From NCBI GenBank assembly GCA_021800445.1, contig JAJYYZ010000008.1, positions 1 through 59,281 on the forward strand: a DNA stretch of 59,281 nt. Reading direction: 5' to 3'. This document shows, piece by piece, positions 1-7,613 of the stretch (its first letter is position 1; every line of letters begins with the position of its first letter). The notes below the pieces were generated by a model. The model searched no databases. It was not told the DNA's origin and saw only the letters and a list, made by a program, of their open reading frames with translations. The translations under genes and the position numbers were made by a program. The DNA is from a bacterium (GTDB lineage Bacteria; Thermotogota; Thermotogae; Mesoaciditogales; Mesoaciditogaceae).

Positions 1-110
1 CCTCTCGGCATCATGCTCTCCGCCTCCGTCCGTCTTTTCAACGCGTTACGCGTCACTCGTTACTGTTTTGTTTTTGCCATAGGCTACCTGCCACGTGCTG
101 CTTTTCAATC
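1..110 (-). repeat. Mosaic intergenic repeat with edge-truncated omega-RNA-like copy
   Basis: Read on the minus strand, this stretch contains a CACGTGG-type repeat, then an ACGAGTGACGCGT-type repeat, then a GACGGACGGAGGCGGAG block running off the window edge. It matches, in the same order, the mosaic at 33870-34114. The last part (about 1-35, with the GCCTCCG arm at 22-28) is the first third of the RNA-like element also seen at 28430 and 34008. No gene is supported here; the short plus-strand ORF only spans repeat sequence. Confidence 0.7.
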
Positions 111-145
111 TATAATCTTTAATCTCTTTTTTGCTGTTTTCTATG

Positions 146-1189
146 TTATTCGCTTATTCTTATCTGTGCCGTGTACATTCTCTGGTAATTGTATCCGGCG
201 TAATTTCCGTAATTAAGTACGTAAGTTCCTACATTTATAAATACAGGCCCTAAATTTGCCTGAATGCCACCCGTAAACCATCCGGCAGACAAACCTCCGT
301 AAAGTGTCAGAAAATCAAATATCCTGTAAGATACTCCTGCATGAAGTTTCCTGTATATCGTGTGGTTGCCATCAAAAACTTTTTCGATATCCACACCTGC
401 CGAAAAATTATTATTTGCATAACCAATTCCAACTCTTACATCTGGTGTCGATTGATTCAATACGTTGTGCCACAGTGTACCGAAAGAAAATTGTTCGTAA
501 GAGATCATCGTTCCTAAATCCACATTGGATGTAGCAGAGTACGTAAGATTTGGGTTCAAAACTGAGGTTGCGGCAAGCAAAAATTCGTTTTTGATGTTGT
601 ATATTTGAGGAAGTGCGTAGCCGTACCTGTATGTTCCGCCGGCATTCAACTTCAAATTTCCAAGATTCAATGAAAGCGCTGCCGTTCCGAATGCATATCC
701 TCCCGCCGACGCATTCAGATTCAGTGACAGTGATTGTGTCAAAACCGATTGTCCCCACAATTGGCCAAAAACGCCGCCCGCCATTGCGAAGTTCCCAAAG
801 CCATATCCGAGCAAGACGTCTGATCCGATGAGCGCAGAATTGCTGTTTTGAAGGTAATTTGAATAATTCTGGATTAAATATTCTGTAAGAGATGCGGAAT
901 TTGTCGATCGCATCAAAGACTGAATTTGATTCCAGTCGGATATCATTTTTAGAGTAGCATTCGCAAATCCCTCGCTCATTCCAGCATTGACATCCGGAAG
1001 TGCAAAGAAGAAGCCTTTGATGTTTGCAATTCCTGAAGGATTGTAAAAGATTGCATTTTGATTGTTTGCAATCCCAGTGAAGGTTTCACCCATCTCAAGC
1101 GTTTGAGTTGATTTGTAGAAACTCACATCGAATGCAAAGATTGAAACCGAGAAAAGCACAATAAGAATTGCTATCACAATCTTTTTCAT
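146..1189 (-). CDS. Outer-membrane beta-barrel protein, PorV/FadL-like (UPF0164 type)
   Basis: 347-residue predicted exported protein. It begins with a signal peptide (KK followed by a hydrophobic stretch ending in SIFAFD), then the motif NQNAIFYNPSGIA, typical of the N-terminus of PorV/FadL-like barrels where it faces the barrel interior. The rest alternates polar and hydrophobic residues, is rich in Gly, Asn, Tyr and Ser, and ends with an aromatic strand, as barrels do. I chose the ATG; a GTG nine bases upstream directly follows the stop of the preceding lipoprotein gene and cannot be excluded. It is the last gene of a four-gene minus-strand envelope operon. Transport or secretion accessory function is inferred from fold only; no substrate can be read from the sequence. 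Confidence 0.7.
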   Translation of the reverse strand: MKKIVIAILIVLFSVSIFAFDVSFYKSTQTLEMGETFTGIANNQNAIFYNPSGIANIKGFFFALPDVNAGMSEGFANATLKMISDWNQIQSLMRSTNSASLTEYLIQNYSNYLQNSNSALIGSDVLLGYGFGNFAMAGGVFGQLWGQSVLTQSLSLNLNASAGGYAFGTAALSLNLGNLKLNAGGTYRYGYALPQIYNIKNEFLLAATSVLNPNLTYSATSNVDLGTMISYEQFSFGTLWHNVLNQSTPDVRVGIGYANNNFSAGVDIEKVFDGNHTIYRKLHAGVSYRIFDFLTLYGGLSAGWFTGGIQANLGPVFINVGTYVLNYGNYAGYNYQRMYTAQIRISE

Positions 1190-1198
1190 AGTTTTCAC

Positions 1199-2167
1199 TC
1201 ACAGACTAATGTAATTTTGAATATCCCCAAGGCATCGTATCTGAGATATCGTCTGGGCATTTACAAGATACATGGCCATTTCAAGTTCAGTAATATAATT
1301 TTTCAACGTATTACCAGACGGCAGCCCGGAATCAAGATTGGTCAATGCCGTCGATAGGTCTGCGATGACTTCATTTGATTTTTGAATGTTGTTGTAAGTT
1401 TGAAGTTGTACATTCATAATGCCATTGTAATCTGCAGATGTCAATTGACTTTTGAAAGTGTTGGTCTGGCGATTCCATAAGTAAGTAAAGATTTGATCCT
1501 GCGGATCGAGCATTCCGTTTCCGTTTGAATCAAAAAGAATTATTGGGATTTGCAAAGCGGCGTATATTCCTTTGGATACAAGCCATGCTGAATTGGACGA
1601 ATCAAAGCGGTTCAGAGTGCTCGACAAGGCTTCAAGAAGTTGTATAAGTTGAAGATTGTGAGAAGAAGACACAATCAATTTTATGGCCGAAAATACAAGT
1701 GCATAATCAACGGTCGATACCGAAGAAACAGAAACGTTCTGACTTTGCCGGTATAACGAAATGAAATTATTCGCAAGCGTCATTGCGTTCAATCCCATCA
1801 TTCCGTTTATCGAATTAAGCATAGCCTCGGCCGCATTCTTGAGAGCCACACTTGTCGATTTGGTTGTGTTCAAAAAATATGTTACGCTTGCGAGCGTAGT
1901 TCTTGCGGATGTAGATGCATCGGACAGTGCCACAGCGTTGTAAAGATTTGTCGATGGAATAGTGCTATTGCTTACCGTACTTAAAACCTGCGCGGAAGAG
2001 GAAAGCGCATCTTTAAAATTTCCGTTATTCGATTCATCGACTGCAAGTTGGGAAAGAGTCTCTATATTTGCAGGCGTGTTTAATCCTTTAAATACATTCA
2101 TCGCACAAGAACTCAAAATCAAAGACACCAATACAATAGCACCCAACAAAAAAATATACCTTTTCAT
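1199..2167 (-). CDS. Envelope lipoprotein with EF-hand-like loop
   Basis: 322-residue predicted lipoprotein. The signal peptide ends in the lipobox LSSC (Cys about residue 21), so it is expected to be lipid-anchored. The body is mostly helical and Ser/Asn/Leu rich, with a segment near residues 40-70 that looks like a TPR-type helix pair (LAVDESNNGNFKDALSSSAQ). Around residues 220-235 there is DSNGNGMLDPQD, which fits the spacing of a calcium-binding EF-hand or dockerin-like loop. The start has a good GAGGTGG site. The stop is immediately followed by the barrel gene, indicating cotranscription and a possible partnership, by analogy with lipoprotein-barrel pairs. I do not recognise a named family. 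Confidence 0.65.
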   Translation of the reverse strand: MKRYIFLLGAIVLVSLILSSCAMNVFKGLNTPANIETLSQLAVDESNNGNFKDALSSSAQVLSTVSNSTIPSTNLYNAVALSDASTSARTTLASVTYFLNTTKSTSVALKNAAEAMLNSINGMMGLNAMTLANNFISLYRQSQNVSVSSVSTVDYALVFSAIKLIVSSSHNLQLIQLLEALSSTLNRFDSSNSAWLVSKGIYAALQIPIILFDSNGNGMLDPQDQIFTYLWNRQTNTFKSQLTSADYNGIMNVQLQTYNNIQKSNEVIADLSTALTNLDSGLPSGNTLKNYITELEMAMYLVNAQTISQIRCLGDIQNYISL

Positions 2168-2266
2168 ATAACCACCTCACCTTCCATCCTAATTATCAAT
2201 CATGCCTCACGCGTTACACGTCATTTTTCATATTTCACATTTAAAGCGATCAAGTATATATCAGTT

Positions 2267-3139
2267 TCAGAAATTCATTCCTGCCGATACGGCAAAAGTT
2301 CCGGTCGGCTCAGCTAGTATTTGCTGATAATCTGCATTTATGGTGAAATTGTTGAAATTTAAATTTGTGCCGATGTTAACAGATGGCATAGCCGCAGAAG
2401 AAACGTTTTGAAAATTCACTCCTCCTCTTAAGATCAGATTATCGTTGATCTTTACAAGCATTTCCAAAGCATTGTAAGTTTCATAGTTATAACTTATCTC
2501 ATCCATTCCCGTGTATTGATCGTATATCAGAGCAAATTGCGGCAAAATCCATACCGTTCTGAAAAGGTAATCTAAAGCATAGATGGATTCCCAGTTTGAA
2601 TTCAGAGGGTATGCAGGCTTTACGTAACGTACAAAGTTGAAAATTTTAACGTAAGAAAAGATATTTGATTCCGGAGTATTCGTATACCATAAACTGAAGG
2701 GCCAAAATGCCCAGTTATAGATGAATTCAACGTCAAATCCTATCTCGCTGTAATACGACTGGCTTCCATCATCAACATTTGTGTATCTAATGTCAAAGCC
2801 GGCATTCGGAACCGCTATACCGACCGTATATCTGTTCATCGTAAATGTGGTGTAAGAGGCGTTGATCGTTGCTCTCATGTAGTCCCCGCCTATGAAGTGG
2901 TAAAAGCCATAAGCACCGATGACATTCAAATCATTATTTTCATTCCTGTAATAGACATTCAAAACGGTAGTATTGGCAGCCTCTTTATAGAGGATCGGAA
3001 GCATCCATGGTGTTGTCCATGCGTTTAGATCCGATGGTTCAAACCATCCTAAATACAAGTCTTTTATGCTTATTGGAGAGGCAAACGTGACAGTTGCAAG
3101 TATCGTAAAAACCGCGGCAGAGAGTATTATCTTTTTCAT
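2267..3139 (-). CDS. Predicted outer-membrane beta-barrel protein
   Basis: 290-residue exported protein: KK plus a hydrophobic signal ending near TFASPIS, then a region dense in Trp, Tyr and Phe with alternating strands (many YY, WxxPF and NF motifs) and a C-terminal strand ending in Phe (SAGMNF). A terminal aromatic residue is the usual beta-barrel assembly signal. The ATG at 3139 was preferred over the GTG at 3151 because GAGGTG lies about 4 bases before it. It overlaps or abuts the carboxypeptidase-regulatory-like lipoprotein gene upstream. Substrate unknown. Confidence 0.65.
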   Translation of the reverse strand: MKKIILSAAVFTILATVTFASPISIKDLYLGWFEPSDLNAWTTPWMLPILYKEAANTTVLNVYYRNENNDLNVIGAYGFYHFIGGDYMRATINASYTTFTMNRYTVGIAVPNAGFDIRYTNVDDGSQSYYSEIGFDVEFIYNWAFWPFSLWYTNTPESNIFSYVKIFNFVRYVKPAYPLNSNWESIYALDYLFRTVWILPQFALIYDQYTGMDEISYNYETYNALEMLVKINDNLILRGGVNFQNVSSAAMPSVNIGTNLNFNNFTINADYQQILAEPTGTFAVSAGMNF

Positions 3140-3147
3140 TTTGCACC

Positions 3148-3486
3148 TCACGAGATCGGAGTCATGGTAACGTTAAGGGTTGTTTGACCGATAACCGAAA
3201 TTTTTTCGGTAAATGTCGCATAACCTGTACAAGTGTAAGTTAAAGTTCTTACACCCGGCTTGACCGAAAAAGTATAATAGTAATGATTGTAAGTGCTGTA
3301 AACGGCAGTCGTGCTTTCTCCGAGATCGTCTTTTATCGTTACAGTCACCCCTCCGGTGATGCCGTAGACATATCCACTGACACTCGCACCGGAAGTCAAG
3401 GGTTCAAAACCTATTCCGAGTAAAGCACATCCCGATAGAACAAGACTAATCGTAGCGATAGAAAAGATCAAAAACAGTTTTTTCAT
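3148..3486 (-). CDS. Small lipoprotein with carboxypeptidase-regulatory-like domain
   Basis: 112-residue protein with a lipoprotein signal ending in LSGC (Cys about residue 20). Residues 35-110 form one beta-sandwich of the CarboxypepD_reg/PEGA-like type: SGYVYGITGGVTVTIKD, then a Tyr-rich strand and KPGVRTLTYTCTGYATF, the usual pattern for a prealbumin-like repeat that decorates surfaces. It is the first gene of the envelope operon, with a strong GAGGGGGG ribosome site. Likely a structural or adaptor lipoprotein for the following barrel; this is inference from order only. Confidence 0.65.
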   Translation of the reverse strand: MKKLFLIFSIATISLVLSGCALLGIGFEPLTSGASVSGYVYGITGGVTVTIKDDLGESTTAVYSTYNHYYYTFSVKPGVRTLTYTCTGYATFTEKISVIGQTTLNVTMTPIS

Positions 3487-3550
3487 ACTTTATCGCCCCC
3501 CCTCAATATTTTTTGTTAAATGTTTATGCTTTATCTATTTTTTCAAAACT

Positions 3551-3568
3551 CCATCGTCTATACGGTGG
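3551..3568 (+). repeat. Left-end hairpin of IS200/IS605-like element
   Basis: CCATCGTCTATACGGTGG can fold as a 7-bp stem (one G-T pair) around CTAT. Its core CGTCTATACG is identical to the core of the perfect hairpin at 3862-3880, as expected for paired ends of a subterminal-palindrome element. Confidence 0.6.
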
Positions 3569-3661
3569 AGGGTGGAGATGAATTTGAAAATGTAGCTAAA
3601 TAATACATATGAATATTATACCATATTTTGCTTTTTTTGAAAAGCATGCAAAAAGGGAAAG

Positions 3662-3883
3662 ATGCTTAAAGCATATAAGTTTCGTCTCTATCCTACAAAA
3701 GAGCAGATTGTCAAATTGAACATGCACTTTGGACATAAACGCAGCGATAAATATACGAAACCAAAGAATAATGAAATACAGGCAGGGACTGCCGGAAGTC
3801 AAGCCTGTGAAGAACGTGTAAGACCTGCTAATTCAGAGGCAATGTGCTATGAAGCGGGAAGCCCCGTCTATACGACGGGGTAG
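3662..3883 (+). pseudogene. tnpB: Internally deleted TnpB (IS200/IS605 OrfB)
   Basis: The 73-residue ORF starts MLKAYKFRLYPTKEQIVKLN and continues to HFGH, the standard TnpB N-terminus. It then jumps directly to a TnpB C-terminal tail (EIQAGTAGSQACEERVRP, ending EAGSPVYTTG). Full TnpB proteins are about 370-420 residues, so roughly 300 residues, including the RuvC catalytic core and zinc finger, are gone while the frame remains open. The stop lies in the right-end hairpin, as in intact elements. The product cannot be an active nuclease. The locus is best seen as a short non-autonomous derivative that could be mobilised in trans by a TnpA elsewhere. Confidence 0.8.
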
Positions 3884-3888
3884 TTCAC
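3862..3888 (+). mobile_element. Right end of IS200/IS605-like element (hairpin plus TAGTTCAC)
   Basis: CCCCGTCTATACGACGGGG is a perfect 7-bp hairpin followed by TAGTTCAC. In TnpB elements the right end also encodes the 3' part of the guide (omega) RNA, and the flank just beyond it is the guide. Together with 3551 this defines an element of about 340 bp. The exact cleavage positions cannot be fixed by eye. Confidence 0.6.
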
Positions 3889-3954
3889 TTTAGCATGAAA
3901 AATATGATAAACCGAAGCCGACATACATCAATCAGCATACAGCCCCTAGCCAGA

Positions 3955-4020
3955 AAAAGACATTAGGGAATAGGGATCAGAGAAAAATCGTGAATAGTAA
4001 CGCGTAATAAGTTATCAGGA
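3955..4020 (+). repeat. Degenerate ACGCGT-type mosaic repeat
   Basis: Contains GTAACGCGTAATAAG and related GTGAATAG/TTATCAG words seen in the other intergenic mosaics (28366, 33870, 58140). It lies between the TnpB remnant and the aro promoter. No coding capacity is supported. Confidence 0.5.
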
Positions 4021-4065
4021 GAAAAGTGGTGAAGGGGGCTGCATCTGTCGGAGGCGATTGCCATG

Positions 4066-4093
4066 TTGACTTGAATGATTTTTGTGGTAAAAT
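4066..4093 (+). promoter_or_regulatory. aro operon promoter
   Basis: TTGACT, 16 bases, TAAAAT. Transcription would start near 4100, just before the leader peptide, leaving a leader of about 160 bases ahead of aroF. Confidence 0.7.
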
Positions 4094-4113
4094 ACTTTTA
4101 AATGTGGTGATGA

Positions 4114-4185
4114 ATGATGAGAAGATTCTTTTCTGAAAATTACTATTATTACGGCCGCGCCCGATTTGTCGTGTGCGATCTGTGA
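4114..4185 (+). CDS. Phe/Tyr leader peptide of the aro operon
   Basis: 23-codon ORF with a GGTGATGA site, encoding MMRR, then FF, then NYYYYGR, then ARF, ending VVCDL. Two consecutive Phe codons, four consecutive Tyr codons and one further Phe make it a sensor of charged tRNA-Tyr and tRNA-Phe; there is no Trp. The stop at 4183 lies 15 bases before the antiterminator's downstream arm. Such a peptide has no function of its own; ribosome stalling selects between the two RNA folds described for 4160-4238. Confidence 0.8.
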   Translation: MMRRFFSENYYYYGRARFVVCDL

Positions 4186-4238
4186 TTTTTGGTGCATATA
4201 ACAAATCGGGGACTCAGAAAAGAGTCCCCGATTTTTCA
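4160..4238 (+). terminator. Transcription attenuator of the aro operon
   Basis: Terminator stem AATCGGGGACTC (4204-4215) with GAGTCCCCGATT (4222-4233), followed by a T run. An alternative stem pairs CCCGATTTGT (4160-4169, inside the leader ORF just after the Tyr codons) with ACAAATCGGG (4201-4210), ten perfect pairs that disrupt the terminator's 5' arm. Stalling at Tyr/Phe codons should leave 4160-4169 free, form the antiterminator and allow aroF expression. Translation to the stop should mask it and allow termination. Confidence 0.8.
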
Positions 4239-4258
4239 TAAAAAAGGAGGCGAGTTCC

Positions 4259-5266
4259 ATGATAGTCGTTATGAAGCAAAGATCATCCGAGGATGATTTG
4301 AAAAGGGTTGTCGATCTGGCGAAGAGTTTCGACTTTGAGACGAACATATCAAAGGGAGCGGAAAAAACGATCGTTGGAATAATAGGTGACAACGTCTACG
4401 AAAGAAGAGAAGCCTTTGAGGCTTTAAACTGCGTTGAAGAGGTTATACCTGTTTTAAGACCATTCAAACTTGTCTCTAAAGAATTTCACCCTGAAAAAAC
4501 GGTGATAGAAGTTGGAAGGGAAAATATAGGAGAAAAATTCCAGTTCATCGCCGGCCCATGTTCTGTTGAATCCAAAGATCAGATGGAAAGAGAAGCAGAA
4601 TTCTTATCTAACCTTGGAATTAAGTTTTTAAGAGGCGGGGCTTTTAAACCAAGAACCTCTCCTTACGCCTTTCAGGGACTTGGCATCGAGGGACTTAAAA
4701 TTCTCAAAGAGATTGGAGAACGCTACGACATGCAAATTGTCAGTGAGATGATGTCACCAGAAGATCTTCCGCTCTTTGAAGAGTATGTTAATGTTATACA
4801 GGTTGGAACGAGGAACATGCAAAATTACAGATTGCTTGAGCAACTTGGCCACTCCACAAAACCTGTGATGTTAAAAAGAGGTTTTATGTCAACGGTTGAA
4901 GAATGGCTTTTGGCTGGAGAATATCTTTATTATCACGGTAACTCGCAGATAATACTGTGTGAAAGGGGAATAAGGACCTTTGAGAAGTACACAAGAAATA
5001 CCCTTGATATATCGGCCGTGCCCCTTGTAAAGATTCTTTCACATCTTCCCATCATCGTCGATTTGAGTCATGCGACAGGCAGACGTGATCTTATTCCATC
5101 ACTTGCAAGGGCAGTTGTGGCAGTCGGTGCTGATGGCGTTATGATCGAAGTGCATGAAAATCCAGAAAGGGCTTTATCGGATGGACAACAAAGCCTTAAC
5201 TTTGAAGAATTCGCATCAACTTACGATACATCGATGGATCTCGTAAAGATGATGGAGGAAATATGA
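4259..5266 (+). CDS. aroF: 3-deoxy-7-phosphoheptulonate (DAHP) synthase
   Basis: 335 residues. It condenses phosphoenolpyruvate and erythrose 4-phosphate in the first step of aromatic amino acid synthesis, in the cytosol. Residues 1-70 form the ferredoxin-like (ACT-like) regulatory domain of the Thermotoga-type enzyme (known to mediate Tyr/Phe inhibition in that family), followed by a TIM barrel with GPCSVES, RGGAFKPRTSPYAFQG and the metal/substrate segment DLSHATGRR. Length matches the 338-residue T. maritima enzyme. Start ATG with GGAGG 8 bases upstream, right after the attenuator. First structural gene of the operon; its end overlaps aroA by 4 bases. Feedback inhibition plus attenuation would give two layers of Tyr/Phe control. 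Confidence 0.95.
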   Translation: MIVVMKQRSSEDDLKRVVDLAKSFDFETNISKGAEKTIVGIIGDNVYERREAFEALNCVEEVIPVLRPFKLVSKEFHPEKTVIEVGRENIGEKFQFIAGPCSVESKDQMEREAEFLSNLGIKFLRGGAFKPRTSPYAFQGLGIEGLKILKEIGERYDMQIVSEMMSPEDLPLFEEYVNVIQVGTRNMQNYRLLEQLGHSTKPVMLKRGFMSTVEEWLLAGEYLYYHGNSQIILCERGIRTFEKYTRNTLDISAVPLVKILSHLPIIVDLSHATGRRDLIPSLARAVVAVGADGVMIEVHENPERALSDGQQSLNFEEFASTYDTSMDLVKMMEEI

Positions 5267-6519
5267 AAATAGAAAATGCCAAAATGGTAAGAGGAGAAAT
5301 AACGGTACCTCCAGACAAATCCATAACGCATAGGATGATCTTTTTTGCCTCGCTCTCTTCTGGGAAATGCGAGATTGAAAATCCTCTCATCGCTGACGAT
5401 ACTATGAAAACAATCGATCTCGTTAAAAGTACGGGAGTAAATGTATCTTTTGAAGGAAATCGGCTAAATGTCGAGGTGAAAAACGTACGAGAACCCACTT
5501 CTCCTATATTTTGTGGAAATTCAGGCACAACGACGAGAATAGGCCTTGGTTTCCTTTCAAGGCTGCCAATTTTTTCCGTGCTTTATGGAGATGAATCCCT
5601 TTCAAAAAGGCCAATGGATAGGGTAACAGAACCTCTTTCAAAACTTGGGGCGATTTTCGATGGGCGGAATTATGCCTCAAACCTTCCAATCTCAGTAAGA
5701 GGTGGGAAGATAGGCCATGCCGATTACATATCCAAAGTTTCAAGTGCACAGGTAAAGACGGCTTTTATAGTTGCCGCCCTTAACGGAGATGGTATTTCAA
5801 CGTACAGAGAACCTTTTGAAAGTCGCGATCATACAGAAAATTTTTTGAAATCTCTCAATGCGATAGAAAAAACAGGAAACACGATAAAGGTAAAACCATC
5901 AAAGATACCGCCTTTCAAATCAACCGTCGTCGGAGATTTTTCGTCTGCCGCTTTCTTCGTAACCCTTGGTGTTTGTCATCAAAACGCACGCGTAAAAATA
6001 AAAGGAGTTGGACTCAACAAAACAAGAACGGGCTTCTTGAGTGTTTTGAAAAAAATGGGCGCACAGATCGATGTTTCAAACGTCACCCAGGATTTTGAAC
6101 CTTACGGAGATCTTACCGTTGAAAGTTCTGCCCTTGAAGGCATCGAAATATCTCCCGAAGAAATTCCTCTGCTTATTGACGAAATTCCCCTTATCGGACT
6201 TGTCGGTGCTTTCGCGAAGGGAAAAACTATTGTCAGAGGTGCCGCTGAACTTAGAACAAAAGAATCTGACAGGATAAATGCCGTAGTCTCAATACTATCG
6301 AGTATGGGAGTTAACATCGAGGAATACCCTGACGGTTTCAAGATTGAAGGAGACCAAAAACTGAAATCCTGCATTATCGATCCCTCAGGAGATCATAGAA
6401 TCGCCATGATGGCAGCAATAGCCGGGGTATGTGCCGACGGCGTGGAGATAAAAAATCCGGAGATCGTTTCCATAAGTTATCCATCTTTTTTTGAAGATTT
6501 GAAAAGGGTGATTTCATGA
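5263..6519 (+). CDS. aroA: 3-phosphoshikimate 1-carboxyvinyltransferase (EPSP synthase)
   Basis: 418 residues. It transfers the enolpyruvyl group of PEP to shikimate 3-phosphate. Visible family motifs: PPDKSITHRM (substrate-binding Lys), GNSGTTTR near residues 86-93, SKVSSAQVKTA, and the C-terminal ELRTKESDR and GDHRIAM. Two inside-out alpha/beta domains are implied by the usual length. The start overlaps the aroF stop (ATGA), and the stop overlaps aroC the same way, so translation is coupled. Confidence 0.95.
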   Translation: MKIENAKMVRGEITVPPDKSITHRMIFFASLSSGKCEIENPLIADDTMKTIDLVKSTGVNVSFEGNRLNVEVKNVREPTSPIFCGNSGTTTRIGLGFLSRLPIFSVLYGDESLSKRPMDRVTEPLSKLGAIFDGRNYASNLPISVRGGKIGHADYISKVSSAQVKTAFIVAALNGDGISTYREPFESRDHTENFLKSLNAIEKTGNTIKVKPSKIPPFKSTVVGDFSSAAFFVTLGVCHQNARVKIKGVGLNKTRTGFLSVLKKMGAQIDVSNVTQDFEPYGDLTVESSALEGIEISPEEIPLLIDEIPLIGLVGAFAKGKTIVRGAAELRTKESDRINAVVSILSSMGVNIEEYPDGFKIEGDQKLKSCIIDPSGDHRIAMMAAIAGVCADGVEIKNPEIVSISYPSFFEDLKRVIS

Positions 6520-7613
6520 AAATCAACACATCCGGTGAATCTCATGGTCAGAATTTTTACGGCATAGTTGAGGGTTTTCCCTCTCACTTTAAACCTGATC
6601 TTGAAAGAATTAACAAAAGGCTAAAAACAAGGCAGTCAGTTTACGGACGTGGTGATAGAATGAAGATAGAAGATGACAAAGTCAACATAACGACAGGATT
6701 ATGGAACGGCGAAACAACCGGTGCACCGCTGACTTTTGTAATAGCAAATAAGTCTACAACTCCTCCGAACGAAAAAACGGCTGTGCCAAGACCGGGTCAT
6801 GCCGATCTTGGTGGAATTTTAAAATTCGATCTTGACGATATCAGAATAGTTACGGAAAGATCGAGTGCCAGAAGAACTGTCATGGATGTGGCAATCGGTG
6901 AATTTTCAAGAGAAGTGCTTGAAGATCTTGGAATAAGCGTTTACGGTTTCACGAAAGCCATTGGGCCTGTTGAAATCAATTCAATTGCACACGAAGAACC
7001 GGAAGTCAACGATCATCCTTTGCTTTGTCCCGATTCAAATGCCGAATCAAAAATGATGGAAGAAATAAAAAAAGGATACGATCAAGGCTATACCCTTGGC
7101 GGTAAGGTAACTCTCGTCGCCAACGGACTGCCTACGGGGATCGGAACTTTCACGGAGCGCGAAAAGAGATTGACGTCTGTAATAGCCAGTGGCCTTTTTG
7201 ATATACCTTCGATTCGAGGCGTGTTATTCGGAGACGCTGAAGAAATTTGGAAGATGAAAGGATACGATACGGTCGATCAAATTCACAGCGGCTTTGTCAG
7301 AGAAACAAACCATGCAGGGGGTATAGAGGGAGGAATGACAAACGGTGAACGGATGATCGTTAATCTTATTGCAAAGCCTATTTCCACACAAAAGAGAGGC
7401 GTCAAAAGCATCGATATTTTTAGCGGAATCGAGGTTGAAACGAATTACGTTAGATCCGACACCTGCGTTGTGGCAGCCATAGTTGTAGTTGCGACTGCCA
7501 TGCTTTCAACGATCATACTTTCCGAATTGATCGAAGAATTCGGTGGCTTCACATTTCAAGAGTTCAAAGATAGATTAGACGTTTACAGGAGGCGTGTTAA
7601 ACTTGGAAGATAA
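6516..7613 (+). CDS. aroC: Chorismate synthase
   Basis: 365 residues. It converts EPSP to chorismate using reduced FMN. Signatures: SGESHGQ at residues 6-12, RPGHADLGG, ERSSARRTVMDVAIG and GGMTNGE. The extreme C-terminus is ordinary. It starts inside the aroA stop (ATGA) and ends beyond the ribosome-binding site of aroKB, so the four enzymes are one translational unit. A flavin reductase for FMN is not encoded nearby. Confidence 0.95.
   Translation: MKINTSGESHGQNFYGIVEGFPSHFKPDLERINKRLKTRQSVYGRGDRMKIEDDKVNITTGLWNGETTGAPLTFVIANKSTTPPNEKTAVPRPGHADLGGILKFDLDDIRIVTERSSARRTVMDVAIGEFSREVLEDLGISVYGFTKAIGPVEINSIAHEEPEVNDHPLLCPDSNAESKMMEEIKKGYDQGYTLGGKVTLVANGLPTGIGTFTEREKRLTSVIASGLFDIPSIRGVLFGDAEEIWKMKGYDTVDQIHSGFVRETNHAGGIEGGMTNGERMIVNLIAKPISTQKRGVKSIDIFSGIEVETNYVRSDTCVVAAIVVVATAMLSTIILSELIEEFGGFTFQEFKDRLDVYRRRVKLGR

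Noticed and set aside
13-216. 67-codon plus-strand ORF at the left edge
   Set aside because: It runs through repeat sequence and into the antisense of the barrel gene, with no ribosome site.
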